Positions 1 to 11,938 of a stretch of DNA of 24,142 nt are shown in pieces. Numbering within the stretch: the first letter of the stretch is position 1; each line of letters begins with the position of its first letter. The translations under genes and the position numbers were made by a program. Below the pieces are notes generated by a model, which saw only the letters and a program-made list of their open reading frames with translations, did no database searches and was not told where the DNA came from. The stretch comes from Elysia marginata (Eukaryota; Mollusca; Gastropoda; Plakobranchidae), in assembly GCA_019649035.1 (NCBI GenBank), contig BMAT01001508.1, positions 318,554 through 342,695 on the forward strand. Direction: 5' to 3'.

Positions 1-250
1 CTAGATAGCTCAGTTGGTAGAGGCCTCGCTACGTGACCCAGAGGTCGCGGGTTCGAGCCTCAGCAGAGCACAGTCCGGGCCCCCTACTGGTTGGGTCGGT
101 GTCAGTATAATATGACCGGCTGAGACTAAGTCATGGTATCCCCGCTAGTCTCTGGGTGGCAGCCCGTACATTGTCATTGGGATCTAAGCCCTGAGAGCAC
201 CTTTGAAGTGGAATTGGGCTTGTAAAAATATCCTTCAATTCAATTCAATT
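1..250 (+). mobile_element. tRNA-derived SINE (A), left edge cut by window
   Basis: The 5' part is tRNA-like. A textbook polymerase III A box (TAGCTCAGTTGG, 6-17) is followed 44 nt later by a B box (GGTTCGAGCC, 50-59), the same spacing as in tRNA genes. From the A box position the tRNA-like head should start about two bases before the window. A tRNA-unrelated body follows, containing a CAGTATAATATGACCGG segment near 104-120 that resembles segments I remember from molluscan repeats (unverified). The element ends in a short (TTCAA)-type tail at 234-250, then a TTC/CTC-rich run to about 302. It is not a working tRNA: there is no clean anticodon or acceptor stem and 190 bp of non-tRNA body follow. 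No target-site duplication can be checked because the left flank is missing. Confidence 0.85.
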
Positions 251-654
251 CTTCTTCTCCTCCTTCTTCATCATGTTCTCCTCCTCCTCCTCTCGCTCCT
301 TGCTTCTTTAACGCCACTGTGTATGTGAAATGTAAGCTGTTAAATGTTAATATGAAACCATAACGCTAGTCGTGCACCGATGGACCGATATCTAGGAGGA
401 AGTAATTTAAAACACTCTGAACATAGAACTAAACACATTAACACTTGCACACACACTAAAAACAGTTAAAACTGCTTAAGTGCCGATGCTTAAAACCTCT
501 GCTTTTTTCCAACTGGATTGTACTATGCTTAATTCGTGACTAGCTCTTAGGAATGTGCCTGTTGGTTTTTTTTCCCTTTGTTTATTGTTGCAGACCATTT
601 CAATCTCAACTATTAACGACCAACTGATTTTGTGAAGAAAACGTTACTGAGTAA
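251..654. other. Pyrimidine-rich flank then AT-rich sequence, no gene seen
   Basis: 251-302 is an impure TTC/CTC run that continues the SINE tail. The rest is AT-rich with no ORF, splice-site pair or repeat that I can support. Confidence 0.6.
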
Positions 655-692
655 CCCCCCCCCCCNNAAAAAAAAAAAAAAAAAAAAAAAAA
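655..692. repeat. C11-NN-A25 homopolymer junction (unresolved bases)
   Basis: Eleven C residues abut two N at 666-667 and then about 25 A. The N pair at the junction suggests the assembler could not resolve the bases or the length here. It may be a real retroposon poly(A) or a joining artefact. Confidence 0.9.
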
Positions 693-3600
693 TTGAGGAA
701 CGGAAATAAATGCTCTTAGTAGCCAAAAGAATGTGTTGATCTGGCGTACACTGATCACTATTTCATGCTAAAACGAGTCACTCTGGTTTAGCTCTAGGTA
801 CAGAATCACAATAGTAATGAGATGTTTATTCTTTCCTGTCGTGCGAGATAAAGGTTGAGCAGAGTGATTATTAAATGAGTTTTACATCCCCTAAGCTTCC
901 TAAAGATGCTGATATAAAGGATCTACGGAGTGAGACCAACCCTTCCCTTTCCATCTTTGAAAATTTAGTAGTGCTGCTTCAACACGTAGGAACTATAACA
1001 TAAGAGTAAAATGCAAAGATGGACATTTCGTGTCTGTCTTTCAGTAACAATTTACTTCAAAGGGCTGAGGCTTATTTCTCAGCATTTTTAATTTGAACTA
1101 GACATTTGGGGGGATATAAAACTATGTACAGACATCTAACTCTCAGACTTAAAGATTTTGTTGCCAAAAAATCGGGAGACTTAAAACCATTCTGATGGCA
1201 CTACGGCTTATCGGGAATGCCGCGGGTTTTATCTCCTTCTTTCTCTCAGCACTAAGTCTTCTCTTCAGTTGGTTTCTTAGAGTTTATCTGCCTCTTGCTT
1301 GTCATTGTCCGAGTAATTGTGTGTTGCCTTTTTTATCCCCTTTTCCTCATTTCGCTATCACAATTGTTTCTTCTCTTCTCCCTGCATGTTAAATATCTCC
1401 TTTCACTGAGGCACTCCTTTGTAGAGCGTTTATTTATTTTATCTTCTTTACTGAAACATTTATCTAACCTCCTAATTGTCTTGAAACGAGGGTCTAGAAA
1501 CTTCAATGGTTTTTTGTACGAGGAACTAAAAGGCTCACAGTGCATCATGGGCCTGCTTACTGCCAAAATAATTCACCTCATTCTGAAAACCACATCGATT
1601 TCTACACTGAACCTTTCCAATTCTCCTTTGTCGTAAGATCTAAAATTCTCTTTGAAACGAGATCACGGTATTACGATGTGGCTTATGTCTACCAAATTTT
1701 GCATCAAAGACCCGCTCTCATGTGATCATATAGCCCAAAGCTTAACAATGACCTTGCATTTAACATCTCTAAACCTGTGACTAGTAATCGATCATTTTAA
1801 CGTAGCTGGGCATAGACGGCTAACAAATTTTTTGGGTAATCGTAACTTAACTGTAATATCTAACGTCTTACTTGGTATCTTTACAAATATTTTAGAACTT
1901 CATAAATTTTAAAATCTGTTCCTAACCGTGGATAATTTGTGAAAAATAAATCTAAAACAGCTGAAGGAGTCGCTCAAGGTTGGTCCTTTCATCACGAATT
2001 GAGAGATGCAGGGCTTTTACTAATGCCCACAGACTCGCCCGGATACCAGATTTGAATAAGACATCCGCTCCTTCCCCCTCGGCAGAAGAATCAATCACTC
2101 TGTTTTAACGATGCGGCACCACCAGCAGAGCTGTGCGAATCGTGAGTGCAAATTGAAGGAATACACAGTATACTGCAGCTTGTGCAATTCCAGCTCTTTA
2201 GAAAAATCTCAAAACGAAGGTCGTTTAGAAGGTCATTCCAGCACTAAAAGGCCGCTAGCTGTTCGTTCAAATTGCTTTGAATAAAAATTTGATTTTAAAA
2301 TTGAGTTAACACAAAGGTCTGTCCTTTTCTAATGTAATATTGTTCTTTGGCTTGAGGTTGCTATTAGTATTTTCAAGGGGAAACTTTGTTTTTCAATGTA
2401 TAGGGAAACTCGCCTCATGATTCTCACTGCTTTTGACGTTAGTTTGATTCATAGCCATGATTCTGTATCAGAGCATCTATGTATAGGCGAAACAGTGGAA
2501 AATACCCAGTTGGCTGCATGGAGCTATAACGGAAATATTGAACATGTATTATCTATTTGTGTCGTTTCCAATACATGTCAAAATGTAATGTTATTAAATA
2601 ACCAATCGTTTTCCAGTATTTGCCTTCTAACGACCCCAGCGATCACTAGTATCACGCATTTATGCAGTTAATATTTTACCAGGAGCATATTTCATCCTGA
2701 AAGCTTAGAAATACGTGAACCTTTTGTTTTCCAGAATATCTAGCTGTCACAATAATCCATAATAAAAGCTGTAATTTGACAGACAAAATATACAAGCAGA
2801 TTAGTTTTGGTGCTTTAATATAGCATCCCCTCCCCTCCCCCCATTACCAGCCAAAATATTCCTTTTAGGTCCTGCTGATCTTACTAAGTTATAAATTTGT
2901 CTCTTCAAAATCGATACACTTTAGACAATAAAACAGCACAACAAAATATGTATGCTGTTTAGCCTACATAGAAGAAAATTAAAATGCAATAATGTTAGTT
3001 AAAAATGCGTAAGAGCACCCAAATATATTTGATAGCTTTCTTGTTTTTATTTTAAAGTATGGAACCCCTACTGGTCCCTAAGTTTAATTTATTTATAAAG
3101 ATACTTAGGAGAATAATAATTGTCAACTGTCTACCGATGTTAGGTGAGGCTTGATATCTATTGCTAAAGTGTTGTGTGGTCCTTGGGTTGCTACCACTGC
3201 CACCAGCGCAACAGTTTATTTTTAAGGAGAGAAATTTTGTTATAATTATGCAAAGTATAGTTTTAATTATACTTTAAAATTAGACATATTGACTAATATG
3301 AATTATTTAGTTGTAGGAAAAAAAAACATTTCATTAAAAATAAAACCTTGGTATCGTTGCCTGATGTACGAAGCACGCAAAACATAAGCAACAATCGTCG
3401 AATTACATATTTATGAAAATTTTTGTCTATACAAATTCAACAGGTAAAGGATTAAATCACGATTAAAATCAACATGATGTACGTGACAGTTTCGGGAGAG
3501 GCGTGTAGCCTATGATGTTGTTTTGAAGACGTTCAAAGCTCGAGGCGTTTAGGTGTAATGATTAGCGTTACTCCAATAAAATACATGTACGTAGCGAATA

Positions 3601-5419
3601 TATAACAAATTAAATTCCTGTTTAAGTACTTTATAAAAATAACTAGAACAGCAGTAAAAAACTATAACAGTCTAACTGTCTATTCCCATTGTGAAAACAC
3701 ATTTCCTACCTATGTATTTGATCGTAAAGCCTGCGCCCAATAAAATACAAATAATAAATCATGCTTTTTACCAAATAAGTTAAGCTTCGGAGAAGACATA
3801 ATGTGAAAAAAAGGTATAAAACATTTTCATTGGTGCTGCTCTTGGTGATGATGAGTGTATAGTATTTCCCCTTTTTGTTCATTCCTTCTGTAGCAAACAG
3901 TAGTCTTCTAATGCTCAGATACCAAGCACAGAATTGAAATATAAAAAAAGGTTTTCAGGCGTAGAAATATTGTAAGAGAAGTGTGTGCTCTGAAACAACC
4001 CACCTTATGGGAAGGGGAGGCATAGTGACTTTAGTCCAAAAGAGATGATGTCTTGCGACCAGTCTAAAGGAGACGGATGTCACAATTTTCTCATTACTTA
4101 CTAGGCGTTGATATTATGAACTTCATTTTTTTTAGTTTTCATAAAGTAAGTTATTGCGTGAAAACATCAAAACTTGGTGAAAATATATGAGAATTTCTTT
4201 TTATTTAAAATGTACAGAAAAAGACTGATAGAAAGACTAAGCTCCCACTACTAACAGACCGAGATAGTTGTCGCTATTGTTAAAAAGACAAATGAACTAG
4301 ATTAATGTTCTGTATTGTTGACCCTGCAGCAAACAGGCCATGTTTTTCAGAAGCAACTGTTACTTTGTAACATATAGCTAGGTTTTACTCACAGCACATC
4401 TTTTTCCTAGTTACGCATTGGATCGAAACGGACATGGGGTTCAAAGAACTCGACTGCATTTATACTCCCAATAGCTTATAGAGATTGATTACTCTTTGAC
4501 TAACTGCTTTTTTGTCGACCTGAAATGCTTTCTCTCCCACTCACCTCTCCGATAAACTGCATGTTTTTTCCTAGTATTTTATTTGCGACTTCTATTACAC
4601 GCTTTTTTCTATTTCTTCTTTGCGTTAAATGTATAGGCTTCTTTAGGCCAAGAAAGTGTATGCTACGTTATTGTTTCTCAACATTCTTCGTGACAGTCCT
4701 GCTCTAACAGTAATACATTTATGCATGCCGTTGAAGACTTATAAGTATTGAAGACCAAAGATTGTCAAAATCGACGTAAACTCCTTATTTATTAACTATT
4801 TTAATATTAAAGCGTCTATAGTTATTTCAGTAACTTATTTTTATTAGTTTACTTTGGTAGATATCTCTGTAAATTTAGTCTCATATAAAAGATACGGCAC
4901 TTTACTTGTTAGGGTATCTGGTAATGTGTTTGCTCTCCCGCGTGTTTGGCCAATATATATTTATAACAGAGAAAGGGTGTTGATAGCAACAATCAGAATT
5001 CAAAGATAACGGTTGTGAGCTACCAAGTTTGTTGGGGTAGAGTTCTAATAAAGGAACCAATATAATTAAACTTAAAACAAAAACTCTATTATGAATTATC
5101 TACTACACAAGTGTAAGGAAAAGTTATACCTGTCTTTCAATTCCACTTCTTCCTTTTGTTGTTGTTTCAGTCATCGACTTGTGTTTTTTTGCTAACTTGT
5201 GTGCTGTTGATGTTTGTACTTTGTATGAGAAGTGCAGCTTTTAGGTTCTAAAGTTGTGAGGCTTGAATGAAGCTGAAACCATTTCAGAGGAGGTTAAGAA
5301 CATCCGATTTTTCCCTCTCCTTCCCCGTTTTTCTTTCCACTGGCTTTATAGAGTGTATGATCTTATGTATAATTACAGATAATTGTACGTATTTGTAATT
5401 AGAGTGAACAATGCATATG
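693..5419. other. Long AT-rich gene-poor stretch
   Basis: I see no supportable gene, RNA or mobile element. The open frames here, such as 1295-1636 on the plus strand and 2396-2671 on the plus strand, have no family motif, no convincing start context and no paired splice signals. Their residues simply reflect T- and A-rich DNA. A short C-rich run sits at 2826-2842. The stretch could be intergenic or intronic. Confidence 0.6.
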
Positions 5420-5900
5420 GCAGATGTCTGTAGCCGCCAGTGGAGTACACACGTGCGCCCTCAACAACCTCTCTGCTGGTCTCGACCACAGACTCTCTAC
5501 TTGTGAATGGCGGGGGTTGCTGTTTCACATGGCATGTGTGTAGGCCCTGTTGGCCTGCCCGAGAGAGAGAGTACTACTACGGCCTAGGGTGACTCACAGA
5601 GTCCCATGTGGACTGAAGCTTAGCCTAGACAGACTAAGAACACGCGGAGCCTAGGCACGACCTGGCATCACATGAAAATCAGTACTAAGAGATGCAAAGG
5701 TCTGGAAGTGGCACCCCGGTCATCACAACACACACAGCACCATCTCCGAGTCTTGAGGCTTCCAGGGTGTGTGTACCGAGTACCAGGCAGGAGCGCTGAG
5801 GAAGAGCAGTTTCTTTATCTCAGCAGATGTCGTCGACAGGAATTAGCGGAGCGTGCCAGTTTCATGTTACGGCGACCTAGCCTAAAGCTGTGCCTGTGAG
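5420..5900. other. GC-elevated block of unknown nature (old repeat, UTR or non-coding exon)
   Basis: GC content rises sharply here against AT-rich flanks. The first 130 bases are open in two plus-strand frames that both stop by about 5590. A separate 75-codon frame, 5672-5899 plus, ends in an Arg-, Glu- and Leu-rich segment (residues about 41-75). Its ATG has C at -3, a poor Kozak context. CCTAG-type words recur through the block. I recognise no protein family, tRNA promoter box or terminal repeat. A degenerate retroposon copy or an untranslated exon are both possible. Confidence 0.35.
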
Positions 5901-6091
5901 CAGCTTTCCTTATTGTTTTGTGATCTTGTTGGTAGCGTTGAACTTAAAGCGCCTATTGTTCGGAAAAAAATCTGTGCTTTTTTAAATTTCCCACGGCAGC
6001 AGTCTTTCACTTTGGAAAGATCCATCTAGTACAACCCTAGGCCTAGATCCTCTAGAGAAAGTTAAAACATCACTAGATCCTCTGTAGCAGG

Positions 6092-6092
6092 T

Positions 6093-6157
<65 letters not shown>

Positions 6158-6207
6158 CATCATTATTATTATTATCATTATTATTATCATTATGATTATT
6201 ATTGTTA
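6092..6207. repeat. (ATT)n microsatellite with ATC interruptions
   Basis: About 115 bp of ATT repeats with scattered ATC units. It runs directly into the TAG array that follows. Confidence 0.95.
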
Positions 6208-6209
6208 TT

Positions 6210-6344
6210 ACCAATAGTAGTAGCAGTACTAGAAGTAGCAGCAGTAGTAGTAGTGGTAGTGGTTGTTGATTAGTAGTAGTAGAAGTACTAGTAGTAGTGG
6301 CGGTGGTGGTGGCTGTAGTAGTAGTAGTGGTGGTGGTGGTGGCT

Positions 6345-6411
<67 letters not shown>

Positions 6412-6430
6412 ATCTAGTAGTTAGTAGTAG
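6210..6430. repeat. (TAG)n / (TGG)n compound microsatellite
   Basis: TAG repeats interrupted by TGG, CAG and GAA units. A 30-bp higher-order period is visible because GGCTGTAGTA occurs at 6311 and again at 6341. The poly-valine frame through it (6297-6521) is an artefact of the repeat. Confidence 0.95.
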
Positions 6431-8077
6431 GCCTCGTTATTCACGCGTAGGATTAACTACATACATGTACATGTTTTATTTAGTTTTTGAACCGTTTGAC
6501 ATTTTTACATTGTTTTTTTAACTACGGTAATTTAAGCAATAATTGTTTCAGGATAGCTAGGCCTAACTACTATAGGATTGAATTAGATTAGAGGTTGAGC
6601 AAAAGAAATAAGCAACACTTCTGTCTACAAAAGCACGAGTTGACGAGACTCAAGAGCACTCAACGAATAATACATTTAATGTTTTCAGTCAGGGCTATGA
6701 AGTTCATTTTTAAAGAAAAAATATCGCCAAGAAATATATCTTAAAGACTGACATTTGCAAAGATTCGCATCTTGATCTTAATCTTTGTCTAAACCGGGTT
6801 AACAATTATGTCGGCGCACATATAAGGTCAACAGTCAGGCTTTTATATTTAAGGAGGGTTGTAAGGCCCTACCAAACTTAAAGGTTCTGTACCTTAATGG
6901 GTACCATCTGCACTTGGCAACATTTTGTCGCGGTTTTTTTTTTATCTTAAGCGAGGTGTCAGTTTATAAGGTTAAAAGTTCCTTACCAAGCTTGCGTGAT
7001 CCATTCCAAGATTGATCTATTTCTGGTGTTCAAAGCTTAGGTTTTTCTTTTGAAAGACGAGTTTTTTTCGTATGCCGATCCATCGTCGAAAGCTGTAGGC
7101 TAATAAAATCTTAACTGTTGGTCTAACTTTTGGTAAGGAAGCCAGAAACTTTTTGCTTTCAAATTATTTTTCAAATTCGTATAGTAATAATACAAGTACA
7201 CTTAATAAAAATTTACGAACTCTTTTTCACTACTTTATAAATCAGCGTCTTTTACTCATTTGTTAAAAAATCAAAATTATGTAGAAGAAAACCAAGTGTT
7301 TTTGTAACTGATAATTTTAAATTAACCCAATGAAAACTCAAATTGGAAGCACAATTCGGAACTCATGGACAGTTAATCAGGAAAATATTGCAATTTATTA
7401 ACTATTACAACAGATTGAAGCAGCATCACCACGCTCCTCACTCTGCTTTAAAAACAAAGTTCTCGTTTGGATTCACACAAGAGCCAAAAGTTTCGGATAC
7501 ATTTCATGTACAGAGACTCGAGTCCAACACCTGGCGATAATATCGTCATTTTCAGAGTCTGGCGCTTGTCATGAGCCACCTCTCCACAATCACTGGTCGT
7601 TGGAAATTCAAATTCTCTTTTCGTAAGTTTTTTTTAATCTTAGTTTTATTAATAAAATCAACTATATTGATTACAAGAATTTGATACAAAAGGAACCGGA
7701 GGTTTGATTATGTTATATCTCGTTCATTTCAACTTCACCGTGTAGCATTTGTCTTGTCATGATGTTTTGTATGATTTAGATATATATTTACATAAGACCG
7801 GTTCGGAAGCCGAGTGCCAAGATGCTACCTATTTAAGTTATGGCAAAGTTGATAAAAAAGAATGAAAGTTCTTAAATATAAAAAAAATAAAATAATTAAC
7901 ATCCTCAAAATGTCACATATGCTTCGCGCTATTTTTATCTGATACTATCTTTGTTGGCTGTGATTTTGACAATTATAGTTTATTTTCGTACTAGGAGAGT
8001 TACGCCCAATTTCTACTTTTAAATCCACTTCTAGACAGCGTGGAAATTTAGGCCGAAATTTTAGACTAGAAAAGTCC
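6431..8077. other. AT-rich sequence, no gene seen
   Basis: I find no supportable coding exon or mobile element. The 65-codon frame at 7343-7540 has no recognisable motif or splice context. Confidence 0.6.
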
Positions 8078-8180
8078 CATGAATACGGCACAATTCAAAA
8101 TTGAGGCTCCAATCTAAATTAGTCTATTTTTTGGCGTAAATCTAGTCATGAATTCGGTTCTTGAAAAGCCAATCTCAATT
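8078..8180. repeat. Imperfect direct repeat
   Basis: A segment from CATGAATACGG (8078) to CCAATCTAAATT (ends 8120) recurs as CATGAATTCGG (8147) to CCAATCTCAATT (ends 8180), with a roughly 9-bp length difference. It may be the remains of a transposable element lying next to the inverted repeat at 8214-8338. Confidence 0.55.
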
Positions 8181-8213
8181 TATACTACGCTCCGAATCGG
8201 ATGTGCTTTGATG

Positions 8214-8338
8214 GGGTTTCATCAACTTGTGGTCGCAGCAAATCGAATGATCGACTCAGTAAGTTACAAGGTCTGAGCTCCCGCTGGGGTTCAGTTTACT
8301 CTCAATGGGGTTAGCGGACACAAGTCTTGATGAAACCC
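8214..8338. mobile_element. Short MITE-like inverted-repeat element
   Basis: The left arm 8214-8231 reads GGGTTTCATCAACTTGTG. The right arm 8319-8338, read on the minus strand, is the same except for a 2-base insertion (GGGTTTCATCAAGACTTGTG). About 87 bp lie between the arms with only weak further complementarity and no ORF. Size and structure fit a miniature inverted-repeat element. I cannot see a convincing target-site duplication, so a chance hairpin is not excluded. Confidence 0.4.
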
Positions 8339-9543
8339 GGAACACAAGTCACGCTTTCTTCGCGCGATGCTCTTTGGTCAACCTAAAATTTGAGTTTTAA
8401 AACTTAACCAGGTCATTTTTGCTTTTTTCCCCTCCCCACACGTTCTCTTTACAATATAAGAAATGAAATTTCGAATATCTTGACTTTAAAAGTTTAGTCA
8501 CGATCGTCTCTTTAATTTTTTAGTGAAAAAAATCCATACAAATTTTTACTTTCCCAGAGCTCGCTTTAAATATACATCGACTATATAATGTTTTAAAACT
8601 ATATGACCTTAGATACGTTCATGAACCTGTAATGTTAACAATCTATACACAGTGAAAACAGAAAGACCTAGTTGCGGTTTCTGCAGGCAGGGGTTGAAAG
8701 TTGAAAGTCACATGATTATTACGGTACTAATGACAAATGGTTCTTATTTCCATTGGAGCGACTGAGTGAAGTAAGGATAAGATATTGTTAAGAAAACAAT
8801 TAAATAATGTAAGAGAAGGATGGTTGGCTGGAGCGAATGAACTAAGGATCTTGTTTTCGATAGAAATCTGCCATGCCATAATATAACAAATAGTTAACCT
8901 CATTAGCCAAAACGTTGTAAGGTAATCTCGTATTCATGATGAAACTCTCATTAAACTTGAACGAATCACAGTTTTGCATGATCAAATGAAAATGCCCTTA
9001 TTGAGGGACATCCAGATCCAGTGCGGTGAAAAATTGCAAATTTCTGCAGAAGAAAAAAAACGACTTTCACGCAATCACGGTGTGTGTAAGCGGTAGAGAG
9101 ATTTACTTTTTCAGATAAAACCTCTTATCCCTCCTTTGTTACTGCCTCTCTACCTTTACATCCGAAAAACTGCGGATTCGGATCTTTTAAATTATTAAAT
9201 ATTCTTTCCCCGCCCCTTGTTCTCTTTATTGCGTGTATGTGAGTTTGTGTGTAGGAATTATGATCGTTCAGTGCTTCCCACTTTTCCGATGTCGACTTTC
9301 TACTAATGTTCAATGGGACGTGTACTAATGACTATTGTGTTTGTCCAACCAGCAGGAAACGCCAGTGAAGCACCGGTGCGCACCGTTCTCATTGTAGCGT
9401 AGGCCGCCTGACTCTATTGTGTATCATTGTAGGCCACGGCTGGCAATTTTCAGCCCTTGTTGCTTCTAATGCAGTTCCGATGTTCTTAATAGATATCATT
9501 TGTTACATTCACACATTTTTCCTTTTCACTTTTTGCACCGCTA
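8339..9543. other. AT-rich sequence, no gene seen
   Basis: No supported gene. The minus-strand 62-codon frame at 9125-9313 has no family features. A small palindrome, GGTGCGCACC, lies near 9374-9383. Confidence 0.6.

Positions 9544-9596
<53 letters not shown>
9544..9596. repeat. (TC)n microsatellite
   Basis: About 26 TC units with one T-rich interruption near 9563. Confidence 0.97.
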
Positions 9597-9597
<1 letters not shown>

Positions 9598-9803
9598 CAA
9601 CTCTTTTTTTTTACTTAAAACAGTAACTCATTTTTTATACATTCGATTTCTGATCATCAACACTGATATCGTGAGCATCGTCGCCACGGTTAAATGGACG
9701 ACCATTGATTATATCTATTAGTATTAGTATTATATTATAAACATCGTTTTAATTCTTATCAACATTATCACCATCATGATAGTCACCACAACTACCGCTC
9801 CGC

Positions 9804-9880
9804 CATAATCATCATCATCACTATCATCATCATCATCAGCATCATCATCATCATCATCATCATCAGTAGCAGCAGCAGCA
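9804..9880. repeat. (CAT)n microsatellite grading into (CAG)n
   Basis: CAT/ATC units with CAC and CAG interruptions, ending in four CAG-type units. It is preceded from about 9710 by a degenerate ATT/ATC zone. Confidence 0.95.
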
Positions 9881-10557
9881 TTTGCACGGCAGCAAGCATC
9901 GATGCTAACAGCAAAAATTATGTTTCCTTAAATAGGCCTACTAAATCTGACCTCTTGCCATACTCTTTTTTAAAGTCCGTATACGCGCCGGGGGTGCTCT
10001 TCATGGTTTAGGTTTAATAATGTTTAAGTTTCATACCAAAAATGCTATTTAAGTCGAGAAGCTTGAAAAATTCCGGTTTTATAGATATAATTATCAGGCT
10101 TGGCCCATCGAGCATTTGTGGAACAGGGGAAGAGGTTTCCGGAGAAGCACGTGTGACCTAAAAAGATTACCGTGAGCACCAACTGACAAACAGTTAGTTC
10201 AGGTGTTTAAACGTTGCCCTACTTTTTCTTCAATCTCCACTATCCAATTTACCAGGCAAATTTAGTCTTGTCAATGTTCCATGCTCGCCAAACGCTGTGT
10301 CTTACTTTGATTTTCTAAATCATGTGATAATATCTACTTTAATCCGCTAATGTTTCTCTACTCATTTTACTCCTATTAATCCTCCTGCACTCACTTTACT
10401 TGTTCGTAATCCTTCTTGGACTCAATTTTCTTCTTCAGATATTCCGCACTTTTTTAATTTCTTTCTCACTCATAATCTCATAACTCCACAGATGTCAAAA
10501 CCTCCGGACTGCAGACTCCTTTAATTTCCAACGCTTTACACCCCCCCCTCCTCTCTC
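9881..10557. other. No gene seen; ends in C- and T-rich tract
   Basis: No supported coding sequence. From about 10330 the plus strand becomes pyrimidine-rich and ends in a C8/CTCTC run at the N gap. A perfect TAGGCCTA palindrome lies at 9933-9940. Confidence 0.6.
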
Positions 10558-10566
10558 NNNNNNNNN
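10558..10566. other. Assembly gap (9 N)
   Basis: Nine N between a C8/CTCTC run and a CA/CT-rich run. This is probably an unresolved simple repeat. Confidence 0.98.
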
Positions 10567-11689
10567 CATACACACACTCTCCTCCTTCTCTCCTTTCTTT
10601 GTACACACCCGCCAACTTACACATCAACATAGTTCAAACAAATATCCACACACCCCTTTCCCTTGATATAAAACTGTTTGCCTTCGCCGTTTGCCTTTAT
10701 TTTTAATCATATGATATTTATAATATATAGCTTTAATCCCGAGTTTATGATCACTTGCAACAGGTGTTGCCTGCACTCAACCTTGAGTGCTACCTACGGA
10801 GTTCGAGTACGGTATAATACTTAATAGTATAACCTATATAATTGCGTCTTGGTGGTGGCAGCGCACAGTGTTAAGGTTACCATAGCCATCATAAAAGGTG
10901 ACAAGACCACCAATATACTAGAGTACATGTATCACTTCTTTTTCTTTTAGTTAGATTTCTCTAAAACTACTGTCAACTTACACAAGTTGAAGTAAGCGCG
11001 GAAACAGAAGCCTCTCTTTGCTTCAAGTTTTTCGTCACAGATTGTATTACGTTTCTATTCATAGCCAATAGAATTTTGCCTTGGATAAAGAAATGAAGCA
11101 AAATTTTGTAAAAAAAATTCCCATATTTTTATGTATTTTATATTTTTGTTGCAGTTTAGAAATTTTACTAGTTGGCGTTTCGAATTGTGAAACGCGTAAA
11201 AATCGATTTCAAATGGTGGGAAGACATATACACTTTTTAACCTCTCATTGAAAAAACTGCATCTAGTTTCAAAACTGCTATCTCGGTATGAGAAGCAAAG
11301 GTGATGCCATCTTAACGCTCATATATTCAAGTCAACAAAACTTAGGTTCTCTGTGCTGATCACAAGACTGGTTTCAAAAGCATTCTACCCAAGCCACTGA
11401 GCTACGTGGTTAAATCGTTCGCAGCTTTTTCTATGTCAGCAGTCGTTAGACACCGGGACTAACTGTATAATCAGCTGACATTTATCTCATACCTGTATAT
11501 TAATTGTTTTTGTCTTTTACTATTTTTTGTCACGCTTCGAGTAATGGAAAATACTAAGAACACTTAAAAAGATAATAAGCATCCTACCAAAATGAATTAC
11601 GTTCTCCCTGTACGCTCCTCCCGAATTCAATTACGCCTTTAATTTTACAAGGCATTGGCGTAACACCCACCCTGTCTTACACTCTATGT
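10567..11689. other. AT-rich sequence, no gene seen
   Basis: No supported ORF, splice pair or mobile element. Confidence 0.6.
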
Positions 11690-11891
11690 CGCTCTCTCTA
11701 ATTCTGGCTTGTCTTTCAGACTTTAATTGCAACATGTAACCGATTGCTCACATCTCTCTTACTTTGTCTCTCTCGCAGTCTCTCTCACTTTGTCGGCCTC
11801 CTGTTCTCTCTCTCTCGCTCATTATTTTTTCCTCTTTTCTTTCCTTGATCTTAATCTACAAGCAAGACCCTCATCTTCATCATCACCACTT

Positions 11892-11931
<40 letters not shown>

Positions 11932-11938
11932 CATCATG
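11690..11938. repeat. TC-rich tract followed by (CAT)n microsatellite
   Basis: An impure TC-rich stretch (about 11690-11830) is followed by CAT/ATC repeats at 11873-11938. Overlapping frames on both strands give poly-Ile, poly-Ser or poly-Met and come from the repeat. Confidence 0.93.

Noticed and set aside
1-73. A functional tRNA gene
   Set aside because: The head lacks proper anticodon and acceptor stems and is joined to a SINE body and tail.
1195-1725. Cluster of short overlapping ORFs on both strands
   Set aside because: Composition reflects T-rich DNA; there is no shared frame, motif or splice signal.
2396-2671. 91-codon plus-strand ORF
   Set aside because: The composition is mixed, but there is no homology I recognise, no exon borders and no promoter.
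6297-6521. Poly-valine ORF
   Set aside because: It is a translation of the TAG/TGG microsatellite.
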